From assembly GCA_944392335.1 (NCBI GenBank), contig CALXWJ010000066.1, positions 1-54,390 of the forward strand: DNA of 54,390 nucleotides. Reading direction: 5' to 3'. A model generated the notes under the pieces. That model saw only the letters and a list, made by a program, of their open reading frames with translations. It ran no database searches and was not told the origin of the DNA. The position numbers and the translations under genes were made by a program. The stretch's first letter is position 1; each line of letters starts with the position of its first letter. Positions 33,969 through 43,091 of the stretch are shown here, in pieces. This DNA comes from an uncultured Clostridia bacterium. Lineage in GTDB: Bacteria > Bacillota > Clostridia > UBA1381.

Positions 33969-34928
33969 ATGAACAGTGTACTGCTAAACAAATTAAATGA
34001 AATAACAAATGAAGAAAATGATATTCTTTCAGGTAAAAATGAAATTGACAGAAGTATTTACATGCATGAAAATTCTCATGTAATAGACAGCAATCTGCTT
34101 CTTGAACAAGGCAAACTCATAACCGTACGACCGCATACACGCTTTGTCCATTTTCCTCCGCACACGCATAACTACGTTGAAATGATATACATGTGTCAGG
34201 GGCAGACACGGCATATTATAAACGGTACAGAGGTAATATTAAAAAACGGGGAATTACTTATATTGAGCCAGAATGCCGTTCAGGAGATATATCCTGCAAA
34301 AAAAGAAGATATTGCCGTAAATTTTATTATACTACCTCAATTTTTTGATACCGCCATACATATGATTGATGATGAATCCAATCCCGTACGTGATTTTTTG
34401 GTAAATTGTCTTTGCAACAACAAAAAAAATGTTAATTACCTTCACTTTAACGTATCCGACATTCTTCCAATACAAAATTTGCTTGAAAATCTCATATGGA
34501 CACTTGTTAACCGTCAGCCAAACAAAAGAAGCATAAATCAGCTGACAATGGGATTATTGTTTTTACAGCTTACAAATCATACCGAAAACTTAAAAATCAA
34601 TTCTGATGTATTTGAAAATCAGCTGATACTTGATGTGTTAAGATATATTGAAGAACATTATTTTAACGCAAGCCTTAAAGAACTTGCAAAAAGCCTGCAT
34701 TATAATATGTGCTGGTTAAGCAGGGAAATAAAAAAACAAACAGGAAAAACCTTCACCGACCTTATTCAGGATAAACGTCTTAATCAGGCGGCATTTTTAT
34801 TAAAAACAACAGATATGAAGGTTTTTCAAATAAGCAGCAGTGTAGGTTACGAAAATTTAAGCTATTTTCATCGTATCTTTCGAAAAAAATTTTCCATCTC
34901 ACCATATAAATATAAAAAGTGCAAATAA
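33969..34928 (+). CDS. AraC family transcriptional regulator
   Basis: The 319-aa protein has an N-terminal cupin sensor (HTHNYVEMIYMCQGQTRHII, ~58-78) and a C-terminal double HTH. The first helix pair is SLKELAKSLHYNMCWLSREI and the second ends ISSSVGYENLSYFHRIFRKK. It lies 124 bp upstream of rhaA in the same direction, so it probably senses rhamnose or a pectin-derived sugar and activates the locus. That role is inference from position. Confidence 0.9.
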   Translation: MNSVLLNKLNEITNEENDILSGKNEIDRSIYMHENSHVIDSNLLLEQGKLITVRPHTRFVHFPPHTHNYVEMIYMCQGQTRHIINGTEVILKNGELLILSQNAVQEIYPAKKEDIAVNFIILPQFFDTAIHMIDDESNPVRDFLVNCLCNNKKNVNYLHFNVSDILPIQNLLENLIWTLVNRQPNKRSINQLTMGLLFLQLTNHTENLKINSDVFENQLILDVLRYIEEHYFNASLKELAKSLHYNMCWLSREIKKQTGKTFTDLIQDKRLNQAAFLLKTTDMKVFQISSSVGYENLSYFHRIFRKKFSISPYKYKKCK

Positions 34929-35052
34929 GGACACTTTTTTCGGTCATGATAATAACTTTTTTTATCGCTGTTCTTTTTATAAAATATATATTAATGATTG
35001 CAAAATATGTTGTTTCAGGTTATCATAATATTAACTTTTAAGGAGGATCAAG

Positions 35053-36306
35053 ATGAATACACGATATGAAAGCGCAAATGAAATATATGCAAAATGGGGC
35101 GTTGATACCGATGCCGCGATTGAAAAACTTAAAAATATTCCGGTATCTCTTCACTGCTGGCAAGGTGATGATGTTACCGGCTTTGACCATGACGGGCCTT
35201 TAAGCGGAGGGATACAAACAACCGGCAATTATCCGGGAAGAGCCACAAATCCCCAAGAGCTGATGCAGGATATTGACAAGGCAATATCGCTGTGTCCGGG
35301 AAGAAAAAAACTAAATCTTCACGCATGTTATGCCATTTTCGAGGACGGTGAATTTGCAGACAGAGACAAATTGGAACCGAAGCATTTTAAAAAATGGGTT
35401 GAGTTTGCAAAAGAAAGAAATATGGGAATAGACTTTAATCCCACCTTCTTTTCTCACCCCATGCAAAAGGACGGACTGACATTGACAAGTCCTGACGAAA
35501 ATATCCGTAAATTTTGGATCGATCATGGAAAAGCATGTATAAGAATATCCCAATACTTTGCAGAGCAAACAGGTATCCCCTGCGTTATGAATATATGGAT
35601 AGGCGACGGATTTAAGGATATCCCTGCCGACAGAATGGGGCCAAGAATGTTATACAAGGATTCTATTGAACAGATATTATCTGAACCCTTTGACTTTAAT
35701 ATGGTAAAACCATGTGTTGAATCAAAGGTATTCGGTATCGGTGTTGAAGCATACACTGCCGGATCAGCTGAATTTACGTTAAGCTTTGCTGCCGAACATA
35801 AAGATAAGTGTTTGCCTCTCATGGATAACGGGCACTATCATCCAACCGAAGTAGTATCTGATAAAATCCCGGCTCTTTTATGCTTTTTCCCTGAAATAGC
35901 GCTTCACATAACAAGAGGAATTCGATGGGATTCCGATCATTCCGTTCTCTTTGATGACGAAACAAAAGAAATGGCAAAGGAAATTGTAAGATGTAATGCA
36001 TTGAATCGTACATATATGGCATTGGACTTCTTTGATGCAAGCATAAACCGGATCGCGTCATGGGTAGTAGGATTCAGAAGCTGGCAAAAGGCATTGTTAT
36101 CCGCAATGTGTCTGCCAAATAAATATCTTGCCGATCTGCAAAACAGCGGAAAATTCACCGAATTATTTGTAAAACAGGAAGAAATGAAAATGCTGCCATT
36201 TTCAGATGTGTGGAATAAATATTGTGAAGAATGTAATGTCGCGCCGGACTCTTCATGGTTTGATGAAGTTATGCGGTATGAAAATGATGTTCTTTTGAAA
36301 AGATAA
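35053..36306 (+). CDS. rhaA: L-rhamnose isomerase
   Basis: The 417-aa protein matches RhaA over its length. It converts L-rhamnose to L-rhamnulose in the cytoplasm. Characteristic blocks are SLHCWQGDDVTGF, GGIQTTGNYPGRA, LNLHACYAIFED, MGIDFNPTFFSHP, CVMNIWIGDGFKD, PLMDNGHYHPTE (metal and substrate residues) and GIRWDSDHSV. No kinase or aldolase gene of the rhamnose pathway is adjacent. It has a strong RBS (AAGGAGG) and a terminator after the stop. Confidence 0.96.
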   Translation: MNTRYESANEIYAKWGVDTDAAIEKLKNIPVSLHCWQGDDVTGFDHDGPLSGGIQTTGNYPGRATNPQELMQDIDKAISLCPGRKKLNLHACYAIFEDGEFADRDKLEPKHFKKWVEFAKERNMGIDFNPTFFSHPMQKDGLTLTSPDENIRKFWIDHGKACIRISQYFAEQTGIPCVMNIWIGDGFKDIPADRMGPRMLYKDSIEQILSEPFDFNMVKPCVESKVFGIGVEAYTAGSAEFTLSFAAEHKDKCLPLMDNGHYHPTEVVSDKIPALLCFFPEIALHITRGIRWDSDHSVLFDDETKEMAKEIVRCNALNRTYMALDFFDASINRIASWVVGFRSWQKALLSAMCLPNKYLADLQNSGKFTELFVKQEEMKMLPFSDVWNKYCEECNVAPDSSWFDEVMRYENDVLLKR

Positions 36307-36318
36307 CCGAATAAACAG

Positions 36319-36360
36319 CCGTCTTATTAAAATTAATTTATTTTATAAGACGGTTATTTT
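36319..36360 (+). terminator. Terminator of rhaA
   Basis: CCGTCTTAT (36319-36327) pairs with ATAAGACGG (36345-36353), followed by TTATTTTTTC. It is 13 bp past the rhaA stop, so the GH28-like gene uses its own promoter. Confidence 0.85.
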
Positions 36361-36383
36361 TTCTTGTTATTTTCCAAAATTTA

Positions 36384-36412
36384 TTGACTTTTGATCTTGT
36401 ATATGATATGAT
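36384..36412 (+). promoter_or_regulatory. Promoter of the GH28-like gene (TTGACT-17-TATGAT)
   Basis: TTGACT at 36384-36389 and TATGAT at 36407-36412 are 17 bases apart, 28 bp before the ATG. Confidence 0.7.
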
Positions 36413-36440
36413 TTCTAAAAAAAGAAAAGGGAGCCAGAAT

Positions 36441-38582
36441 ATGAATTACAGCGTAAAAGTAAACGGATCGGACATTCCGGTTTTTATTGAAAATGCATTC
36501 CAAAAACCATATAATAAAACGGTGGATATTGAAGTAGTTTCCTTTGTGTTTGATAACGAGGCAACACTTGAGATATCATCCCAAACAGAAATAAGATCAG
36601 CAGTTGTAAGACCGCTGAGTTTCGGAATAGTACCGGAAATTATCAATGGAAAGATCATTATCAAATTAGATCGTCCCAGAAAATTTTCTCTTGAAATAAA
36701 CGGAAGCTGGGAAAACAATCTTATCGTTTTCGCGGAACCGGATAAATATTCCGATTTTGATGTAAATAATGAAAATGTTATGTACCTTCCGAAAGGAAAT
36801 CACGCTCAGGATGTTTTACATATAAATAAAGACAATACAATCTTGTATCTTGAAGAAGGCGCTGTGTTTACGGGAAAGGTGTATTTTGAAAACTGCAATA
36901 ATATAAAGATCTGCGGTTACGGAAAAATTACCATGAGGGGTATAGATAATATCCCCGATAACAGAATGAGGGCGCTCGAAATATACAAATGCCGTAATGT
37001 CAAGGTCGAGGATATTATGATCGCCGACAGCAGAAACTGGAGCTGTAAAATCCATGGCTGCGACGATGTAGAGGTAAATAATCTTAAGATAATAGGCTGT
37101 AGGGGCAATTCCGACGGTGTGGATATCTGCGGCTCGAGAAATGTAACGGTAAGCAATATATTCACAAGGACATGGGATGATTCATTTGTATTAAAAGCCT
37201 TTGATACCGGCGACTGTGAAAACGTGATTTTTAAAGATTCCGTATTATGGAACGATTTTGCCCGTCCCATTGAAGTGGGCGTTGAATTAAGAGCAGAAAA
37301 CGTAAGAAACATTACTTTTGACAACATTGATATTATCCACTCCACCACCGGTTATCCTCTTATAGGTATACATCACGGCGACAGGGCGAAGGTTCGCAAC
37401 ATAACTTTTTCAAATATCAGAATAGAAGATACTCCCGGAGCCCAGCTGTTTGATTTTCGTATTACCCATTCCGCATGGAACAGAGATACAAAAATGGGAG
37501 ATATCAGCGATATTCACTTAAAGAATATATATTACATAGGAAAACCGGGGATGGAATATGCTTTGTCAAAATCGAGAATACAAGGCTTTGATGAAGAACA
37601 CAGTATAAAAAATGTAACCATCGAAAATATAAACCTTCTCGGGAAAACTGCAAAAACCCCGGAAGACTGTGGGCTTAATATAATGGATTATGTGGATAAT
37701 GTAAAATTCATATACCCTGAAAATGCTGAAAAAATCAATCTTATTTCTTCAAAACTTGACGTTTGCAAAGATTTTGTCCTAAATAAGAACGGTTTATATG
37801 AAGGCAGTATTAAAGCTGTTTTGAAAAACGAATCCAATATCAAACAAAAAAGCAAAATATGGCTTCAAATTTCTCCTGTAAATACTGCAAAACAACAAGA
37901 CGGAGAATTTAATTTTGAAATTGAACCTGGTGCGGTAATTGAAAAGGAATTTAATGTATCAATGCCTGCCGGAAAATATGTTGCTCAGGTCCAGTCAGAC
38001 GACATCAATATAAACGGTGATTGGAAGCTTATTGAGCTTGACATGATAATTGATAAAAATGCATCAAAAGAGAATTTACCCGACTATATTTTCCATAATT
38101 ACTACAACACAAAAACAGACAATATCAAAATAGGTGTCAAAGATGACAACCTTGTATTGTACACCGATATATTGAAAAACAAAGAAAATAAAATTATAGT
38201 ATATGCCGCAATGCCTGTTGAAGACAGCGAAAATCAGGTAAAATTCAGTGTTGAAGAAACCGATTTCGGCGAAGCTCCCGCGGTGATGCTCGGGCTTCAT
38301 GGTCCTGAGCTTGCACCACAGTTAAGATGTCCTGCCGAAATTACATATGTATTTAAAAATGAACCGAAGGTTAAAGAAATTCGTAAAATAGAAATCAACG
38401 GCGGAAAAGGCGATTCTGCTGTAATTCCATTTTCCGACTTGGGTGTTTCCGGAAACAATTTCTGGCTCGAAATACAGGCAGACATCCCGCAGGCAAGGGA
38501 ATACAGATATCCGTTTACGTTGTTCCATTCAGTTGTTCCCAATGCTATTGCACATATGTTTGCAAACGTTATTATAAAATGA
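36441..38582 (+). CDS. Intracellular GH28-like right-handed beta-helix protein
   Basis: The 713-aa protein has an N-terminal beta domain (1-110), a parallel beta-helix (~120-430) with repeated N-I-T-F-x-N-I type turns, and a C-terminal beta-sandwich region. GH28-like acids are visible at GNSDGVDI and TWDDSFVLK, matching the N-T-D and D-D motifs. The usual G-H-G and R-I-K motifs are not found; ARPIEVGVEL stands where the His is expected. There is no signal peptide, so it would act on imported oligosaccharides, probably from rhamnogalacturonan given rhaA upstream. The exact substrate is unknown and another beta-helix glycosidase family is possible. RBS is GGGAG. Confidence 0.75.
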   Translation: MNYSVKVNGSDIPVFIENAFQKPYNKTVDIEVVSFVFDNEATLEISSQTEIRSAVVRPLSFGIVPEIINGKIIIKLDRPRKFSLEINGSWENNLIVFAEPDKYSDFDVNNENVMYLPKGNHAQDVLHINKDNTILYLEEGAVFTGKVYFENCNNIKICGYGKITMRGIDNIPDNRMRALEIYKCRNVKVEDIMIADSRNWSCKIHGCDDVEVNNLKIIGCRGNSDGVDICGSRNVTVSNIFTRTWDDSFVLKAFDTGDCENVIFKDSVLWNDFARPIEVGVELRAENVRNITFDNIDIIHSTTGYPLIGIHHGDRAKVRNITFSNIRIEDTPGAQLFDFRITHSAWNRDTKMGDISDIHLKNIYYIGKPGMEYALSKSRIQGFDEEHSIKNVTIENINLLGKTAKTPEDCGLNIMDYVDNVKFIYPENAEKINLISSKLDVCKDFVLNKNGLYEGSIKAVLKNESNIKQKSKIWLQISPVNTAKQQDGEFNFEIEPGAVIEKEFNVSMPAGKYVAQVQSDDININGDWKLIELDMIIDKNASKENLPDYIFHNYYNTKTDNIKIGVKDDNLVLYTDILKNKENKIIVYAAMPVEDSENQVKFSVEETDFGEAPAVMLGLHGPELAPQLRCPAEITYVFKNEPKVKEIRKIEINGGKGDSAVIPFSDLGVSGNNFWLEIQADIPQAREYRYPFTLFHSVVPNAIAHMFANVIIK

Positions 38583-38586
38583 TTTT

Positions 38587-38614
38587 AAGTCCTCTGTCAT
38601 TTGAACAGGGGACT
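38587..38614 (+). terminator. Terminator of the GH28-like gene
   Basis: AAGTCCTCTGT and ACAGGGGACTT pair (one G-T) around a 6-7-nt loop just after the stop. The following sequence ATTTCTAT is only moderately T-rich. Confidence 0.6.
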
Positions 38615-38890
38615 TATTTCTATAAATAATTTCAAAAAAAGTTTGCGAGATATTCCCAAACCTTTTTGATAGTTTTCTTCATCTGCTTTAAGTGATAATT
38701 AACACTTTCTGTCTATTATCCGGTATTCGGTTTTAAAACATACTTTTGTCGCATGTTTTCCCCATTCATAAAAGGCGCGCAAACATTTTGTTTTGTAAAT
38801 CTGATTTGAAAAATCCATAAAACTTTTTCTGTTACTATGACATCAAAAAACTCATTTTCGCATCAAACTAAAAAAATGTTAAAAAAAGGC

Positions 38891-38940
38891 TTGACAAATA
38901 CGACTACTGTCGTGTATAATAAAAATACGACAATAGTCGT
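38891..38940 (+). promoter_or_regulatory. blaI promoter with two BlaI-type operators
   Basis: TTGACA (38891) and TATAAT (38915-38920) are 18 bases apart. Operator 1, ACGACTACTGTCGT (38900-38913), fills the spacer. Operator 2, ACGACAATAGTCGT (38927-38940), covers the expected transcription start. Both have ACGAC/GTCGT half-sites and start 27 bp apart. This is classic autoregulated BlaI/MecI architecture. Confidence 0.88.
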
Positions 38941-38960
38941 GGAAAGGTGATGTAGCTGCA

Positions 38961-39347
38961 ATGAAACACTTTGAAAAAAGACTTCCGGACGCGGAACTCG
39001 AAATTATGAAAGTGATATGGCATAATCCATATCCCATATCAACAAGTGAGGTGAAGAAAAAAATTGATGAAGAAACAGACCACGAATGGACACAGCAAAC
39101 GCTGCAAACACTTTTGAATCGTCTGATCGCAAAAGAATATTTGGCAAAAGATAAGCAGGGTAAAGAATATATTTACACACCGCTTGTAGAAGAAAAAGAC
39201 TATGTAGAATACGAGAGCGAACAGTTTTTAAAGAAAATGCACGCAAACTCCGTTGTGGGCCTTATGAAAACCCTATTCGACAGCAGAAAAATAAGCAAGG
39301 AAGATATAAGCGAGCTTGAAAAAATGTTAGAGGAAAAGAAAAAATGA
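38961..39347 (+). CDS. BlaI/MecI/CopY family repressor
   Basis: The 128-aa repressor has the family winged helix (LPDAELEIMKVIWHNPYPIST, shown in part, then WTQQTLQTLLNRLIAKEYL) and a C-terminal dimerisation/cleavage region (ESEQFLKKMHANSVVGLM). It would bind the two operators 20-60 bp upstream and be released when BlaR1-type protease cuts it. It overlaps the sensor gene by 4 bp. No beta-lactamase or penicillin-binding protein gene is adjacent, so the regulated target is unknown. Confidence 0.92.
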   Translation: MKHFEKRLPDAELEIMKVIWHNPYPISTSEVKKKIDEETDHEWTQQTLQTLLNRLIAKEYLAKDKQGKEYIYTPLVEEKDYVEYESEQFLKKMHANSVVGLMKTLFDSRKISKEDISELEKMLEEKKK

Positions 39348-41546
39348 TAGATTTATGTAAAAATATTTTGATTAACCATGGCGTTTCATCGCTGAAGTTA
39401 TCGGTTATTATAATTCTCCTGCTATTACTTACCAAACCGATAATGAACCGATATACGGCGGGATTTCGTTATTACTCATGGCTTGCGGTAATGATTATTT
39501 TTCTGATCCCGTTTCAATCTTTGGGACTTAATTATAAGGTTGATATTACGCCTGAGATCGTAAAGATCAAAAACGAAACTCAAAATATAAGGGAATGGTA
39601 CTATTCACATATACTCGAATATTCTGTTACCGAGGAGGTTACAACACGTGAAACAAAAAAGAGCGGCGAGGTGATTTTAAATACAGAAAAAGTAACCGTT
39701 TATAAGCCGATTGATTTGTTTGTTATTTTAACGTTTGTATGGATTTTGGGATGCTTGATTTATTTTGTCTTGCACTTTAAAAGATATGTGTATTACAAAT
39801 GTACAATCAAACGCTTTTCAGTCAGGATTTGCGATGATGAAAGCACGCGTGTTTTGGAGTATGAAAAAAACAGGCTTAAAATCAAAAAGATCTGCCGCTG
39901 AAAAGATCGGATGTTATCGATACGCCTATGCTGCTTGGGATTTTTCATCCTGAGATTATTCTTCCGCATACTGCATATGAAGAAGATGAATTACACTTTA
40001 TACTTCGGCATGAGCTTTATCATTATAAAAGAAAAGATATATTATATCAGTTTATCACGCTTGTTTTTGTGTCGCTTCATTGGTTTAATCCATTTGTTTA
40101 TTTTATGGCGAAAGCTATTGAAATAGATGGAGAAACATCATGTGATGAAAAAACGCTGACAGAAAATACATATGAAGAAAAGATTTTCTATGGTGAAATG
40201 CTGCTTAATTTTCTAAAAACTACTTCGCAGAAAAAATCCTACATGACAACAACATTTTTTGGAGGGAAACGAGGTATGAAAAAACGATTAACTTTAATAA
40301 CAAGTAAAAAGGCAAGAAAAAAGGGAACTGCCGCCATGGCGGTTATAATGCTGCTTACGATAATGCTTTCGGTTTGTGCGGCTGCAATGAGCAATGAATA
40401 TTTTGACTCTGTATTTGAAGGTGACGCCTCATATCTTGCGGACTTTGTAAAAACAGAGAAAAAAGCGTTGAAGACGATAGATTCAAGCTGACACTGGAAC
40501 AGTATTTGGTTGCCGAAAATCAAGCTGTGCTTATCTGTTCAATTGAGGCAAAGACAGAAGACGCTGTACAGGAAATGAATGCAGTCGATGAAAGAGGCAA
40601 CTCTACATTCACAGGCATAGATTTTTTGAATTTCGGATGCACAGATCATGACAAAGCGTCTTGCTACAGCTGGGGCTCCTTCTCTCTTGGCAAAGGAAAA
40701 TTCGATACCGAAAACAAAAAATATTATGTATTGCAAAGCAACTCCATTGAGAATGAAGAACGAGTTGATTTTTATATTTCCACAGACAGAATAAAGGATA
40801 TTCCGAAGATCATTATTCCTATGGACTGCAATATAGAAACAAAAACTACAGCGCTTGACGGTGATATAAATATCAAATATAATCCCATATCGATATATGT
40901 TACCTTGCCTGTCACAGATAAAGCTGCAGATTGCGATAAGTGTTATTGGAACGGAACATATTTCTATTTCAGAATGAAAAACGGTGAAGTGAAAACATTC
41001 ACACAGCTTTATTCTTTTAACAGCGTAGACTTTTCAAATGATGAAAACGGCAATGAAATATCACGGACGATTTCAGCATGGGCACGCGGTGTTATTGAAC
41101 CCGATGAGATAAAAAGTATTATTGTAAATGATATCGAATACCCTGTTGATGACCCGTCCGATCCAAAGCCGATAACGATTGATGAGCATATGAAGCCGTT
41201 TATAATAAACCCATACGTAAAAGGTCACTTATGGTTACCATTGAGAGATTTTTGTAACGGTATAGGCGCAACAATCGAATGGAATGACGAAACGCGGTCG
41301 GCGGAAGTGAAATATCGCGGTTCAACTTATGTATTTACCGTTGGCGGCACACAGGTTCAAATCAACGGTGAAACGGTTGACTTTTACAACGAACTATATG
41401 ATGATACTACATTTATTGACGAATACGGCAGGATGATTGTCACTCCAAGCATTTCAGCATATATGGACATTGACATTCACGGCATCAATCTGTATGATGA
41501 AAACGGATCGGTTAATAAAAATGCATTACTGCATATTATACCGTAA
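39344..41546 (+). pseudogene. BlaR1-like M56 sensor protease broken by two frameshifts
   Basis: Three reading segments make one protein. 39344-39895 has four N-terminal membrane helices, 39889-40470 holds the M56 zinc site HELYH (FILRHELYHYKRKD) and another helix, and 40465-41546 carries an extracellular domain and a C-terminal copper-amine-oxidase-like stalk domain (LWLPLRDFCNGIGATIEW). Segment 1 ends KNRLKIKKICR-stop, while the next frame continues KDLPLKRSDVIDTPMLLGIF, the BlaR1 continuation. Segment 2 ends ALKTIDSS-stop, while the next frame gives SVEDDRFKLTLEQYL. Each shift would be repaired by one extra A in an A-run (at 39884-39888 and ~40453-40458). Either the gene is dead, the assembly lost bases in homopolymers, or -1 slippage occurs. 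Confidence 0.75.
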
Positions 41547-41551
41547 TTATG

Positions 41552-41712
41552 GAAAGACAAGTACAACAATCGTGGTGTGTTTGACTCAATGAAAACAGCA
41601 AAGTTATTTCACTGAAAAAATACCAAACGCTAAGCCGCTGTATTTTAAAAACATGGAAACGGGGCTGCAAATTCTGAATTCCCTTGTCACAAAGGGATAT
41701 AAGATCGGGTAA
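41552..41712 (+). pseudogene. Short coding remnant after the BlaR1-like gene
   Basis: A frame reading DKYNNRGVFDSMKTAKLFH is broken at TGA and continues in another frame as EKIPNAKPLYFKNMETGLQ to LVTKGYKIG-stop. It has protein-like composition but no start or RBS. It is probably the decayed tail of a deleted gene, perhaps the former BlaI target. No family was recognised. Confidence 0.35.
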
Positions 41713-41738
41713 ACAGTATCAAATTTAATAAATTTTAT

Positions 41739-41770
41739 AAGAGTGACCATAAAACGGCCACTCTTTTTAT
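41739..41770. terminator. Bidirectional terminator between the bla-like locus and thiN
   Basis: AAGAGTGACC (41739-41748) pairs with GGCCACTCTT (41756-41765), followed by TTTTTAT on the plus strand and A+T-rich sequence on the other side. It can end both the plus-strand locus and the minus-strand thiN transcript. Confidence 0.75.
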
Positions 41771-41788
41771 ACAAAGAAAGCTTTGATT

Positions 41789-42406
41789 TTAATCTTTTGA
41801 TTTTATTATGATACCCATACCGGATTTAATATTTATCCGGCAGATATTTGATGTCATATAATTGCTTACACCGCGGCTCTCACCGAGTACAAGGGTTTCA
41901 TCATTCAAGGGATAGCTTAGTCCGTTTGTGGTAATACCGCACAGATTGCCGGTAATCGGAATAATTGAAACAAGATCGCCCTTTTTACCGTAAACGGTAT
42001 TTTCAGCACCTGCTATCATTATATCATTATGCTCATCTATAATATGAGCCTTTTTCCCTTCGTCTGCAATCTGTTTTAGTAAAAGAATATTTGTAAGAGT
42101 ATGATCCATGCGTGTTCCTATAAATCCAAGCATAATTATTTCATCAAAATCCTTTAATAATACGTATTTTAAGCATATCTCCGAATCGGTGAAATCCTTT
42201 CTTATGGGAAGATTTATAATTTCGCCGTCGTAATCATTATCCTCGATGGAATCCATATCCCCTATTAAAACCGCCGGCTTTATTCCGAGTGCTTTACAGT
42301 GTCTGTAGCCTCCGTCGGCACAAACAATATAATCACTTTTGTTCAGTTTTCCTTTTATGTAACTGTAATCCTGCATACTTCCGTTGCCTATTATAACCGC
42401 TCTCAT
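41789..42406 (-). CDS. thiN: Thiamine pyrophosphokinase
   Basis: The 205-aa protein transfers pyrophosphate from ATP to thiamine to make TPP. Motifs are CADGGYRHCKALGI, LIGDMDSIE, RKDFTDSEICLKY and GFIGTRMDHTLTNILLL. It overlaps rpe by 4 bp (ATGA) as the last gene of folC-TPR-rsgA-rpe-thiN, the typical firmicute rsgA-rpe-thiN order. Confidence 0.93.
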   Translation of the reverse strand: MRAVIIGNGSMQDYSYIKGKLNKSDYIVCADGGYRHCKALGIKPAVLIGDMDSIEDNDYDGEIINLPIRKDFTDSEICLKYVLLKDFDEIIMLGFIGTRMDHTLTNILLLKQIADEGKKAHIIDEHNDIMIAGAENTVYGKKGDLVSIIPITGNLCGITTNGLSYPLNDETLVLGESRGVSNYMTSNICRINIKSGMGIIIKSKD

Positions 42407-43044
42407 ATTTCACACTCCCTGATAAGAGCCTTTGTTGATCCTGCAATATTATCATTAAAAACCGCGGAGCCGGCAACAATGATATTTGCACCAAGCCCAA
42501 CAACCTTTTTTATATTTGACATATTGATACCGCCGTCAACCTCAATATTAAAATCTTTTCCCATTTTATCTCTCAAAAATTTTATTTTTTCATTAACGCC
42601 TTCTATGTATTTCTGTCCGCCGTATCCCGGATGAACACTCATAACCAATATCATATCCGTTTCATTAAGATATGGCAGAATTTCATTGACATCCGTTTCG
42701 GGATTTAAAGCCAACCCTGCTTTTAGACCATAGCTTCTTATCTGTTTTAAACAATCCGAAACCTTTTTAGTTGCTTCAACATGGATCGTAATACCGTCCG
42801 CTCCAGCGTTTTTAAAATCTTCAAGATATCTTTCCGGCTCCGTTATCATAAGATGCACATCAAAAAATAGTTTTGACTTATCTCTTATTGACTTATATAC
42901 ACAAGCCCCAAAGCTGATATTCGGAACAAATATCCCATCCATAACATCAATATGAAGCCATTTTGCTCCGGCTTTTTCTGTCAATTCAACACATTCCCCC
43001 AATTTTGAAAAATCGGCAGATAAAATTGAAGGTGATAATATCAT
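42403..43044 (-). CDS. rpe: Ribulose-phosphate 3-epimerase
   Basis: The 213-aa TIM-barrel enzyme interconverts ribulose 5-phosphate and xylulose 5-phosphate in the pentose phosphate pathway. Visible motifs are ILSADFSKLGE, HIDVMDGIFVPNISFG, FDVHLMI, MSVHPGYGGQKY and IEVDGGIN, which hold the metal and phosphate ligands. Length is normal. It lies 47 bp after rsgA, with GAAAGGAA as the RBS. Confidence 0.96.
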   Translation of the reverse strand: MILSPSILSADFSKLGECVELTEKAGAKWLHIDVMDGIFVPNISFGACVYKSIRDKSKLFFDVHLMITEPERYLEDFKNAGADGITIHVEATKKVSDCLKQIRSYGLKAGLALNPETDVNEILPYLNETDMILVMSVHPGYGGQKYIEGVNEKIKFLRDKMGKDFNIEVDGGINMSNIKKVVGLGANIIVAGSAVFNDNIAGSTKALIRECEI

Positions 43045-43091
43045 TTGTTACATTCCTTTCAACATCATCAAATATTTAGATGATTTTTACA

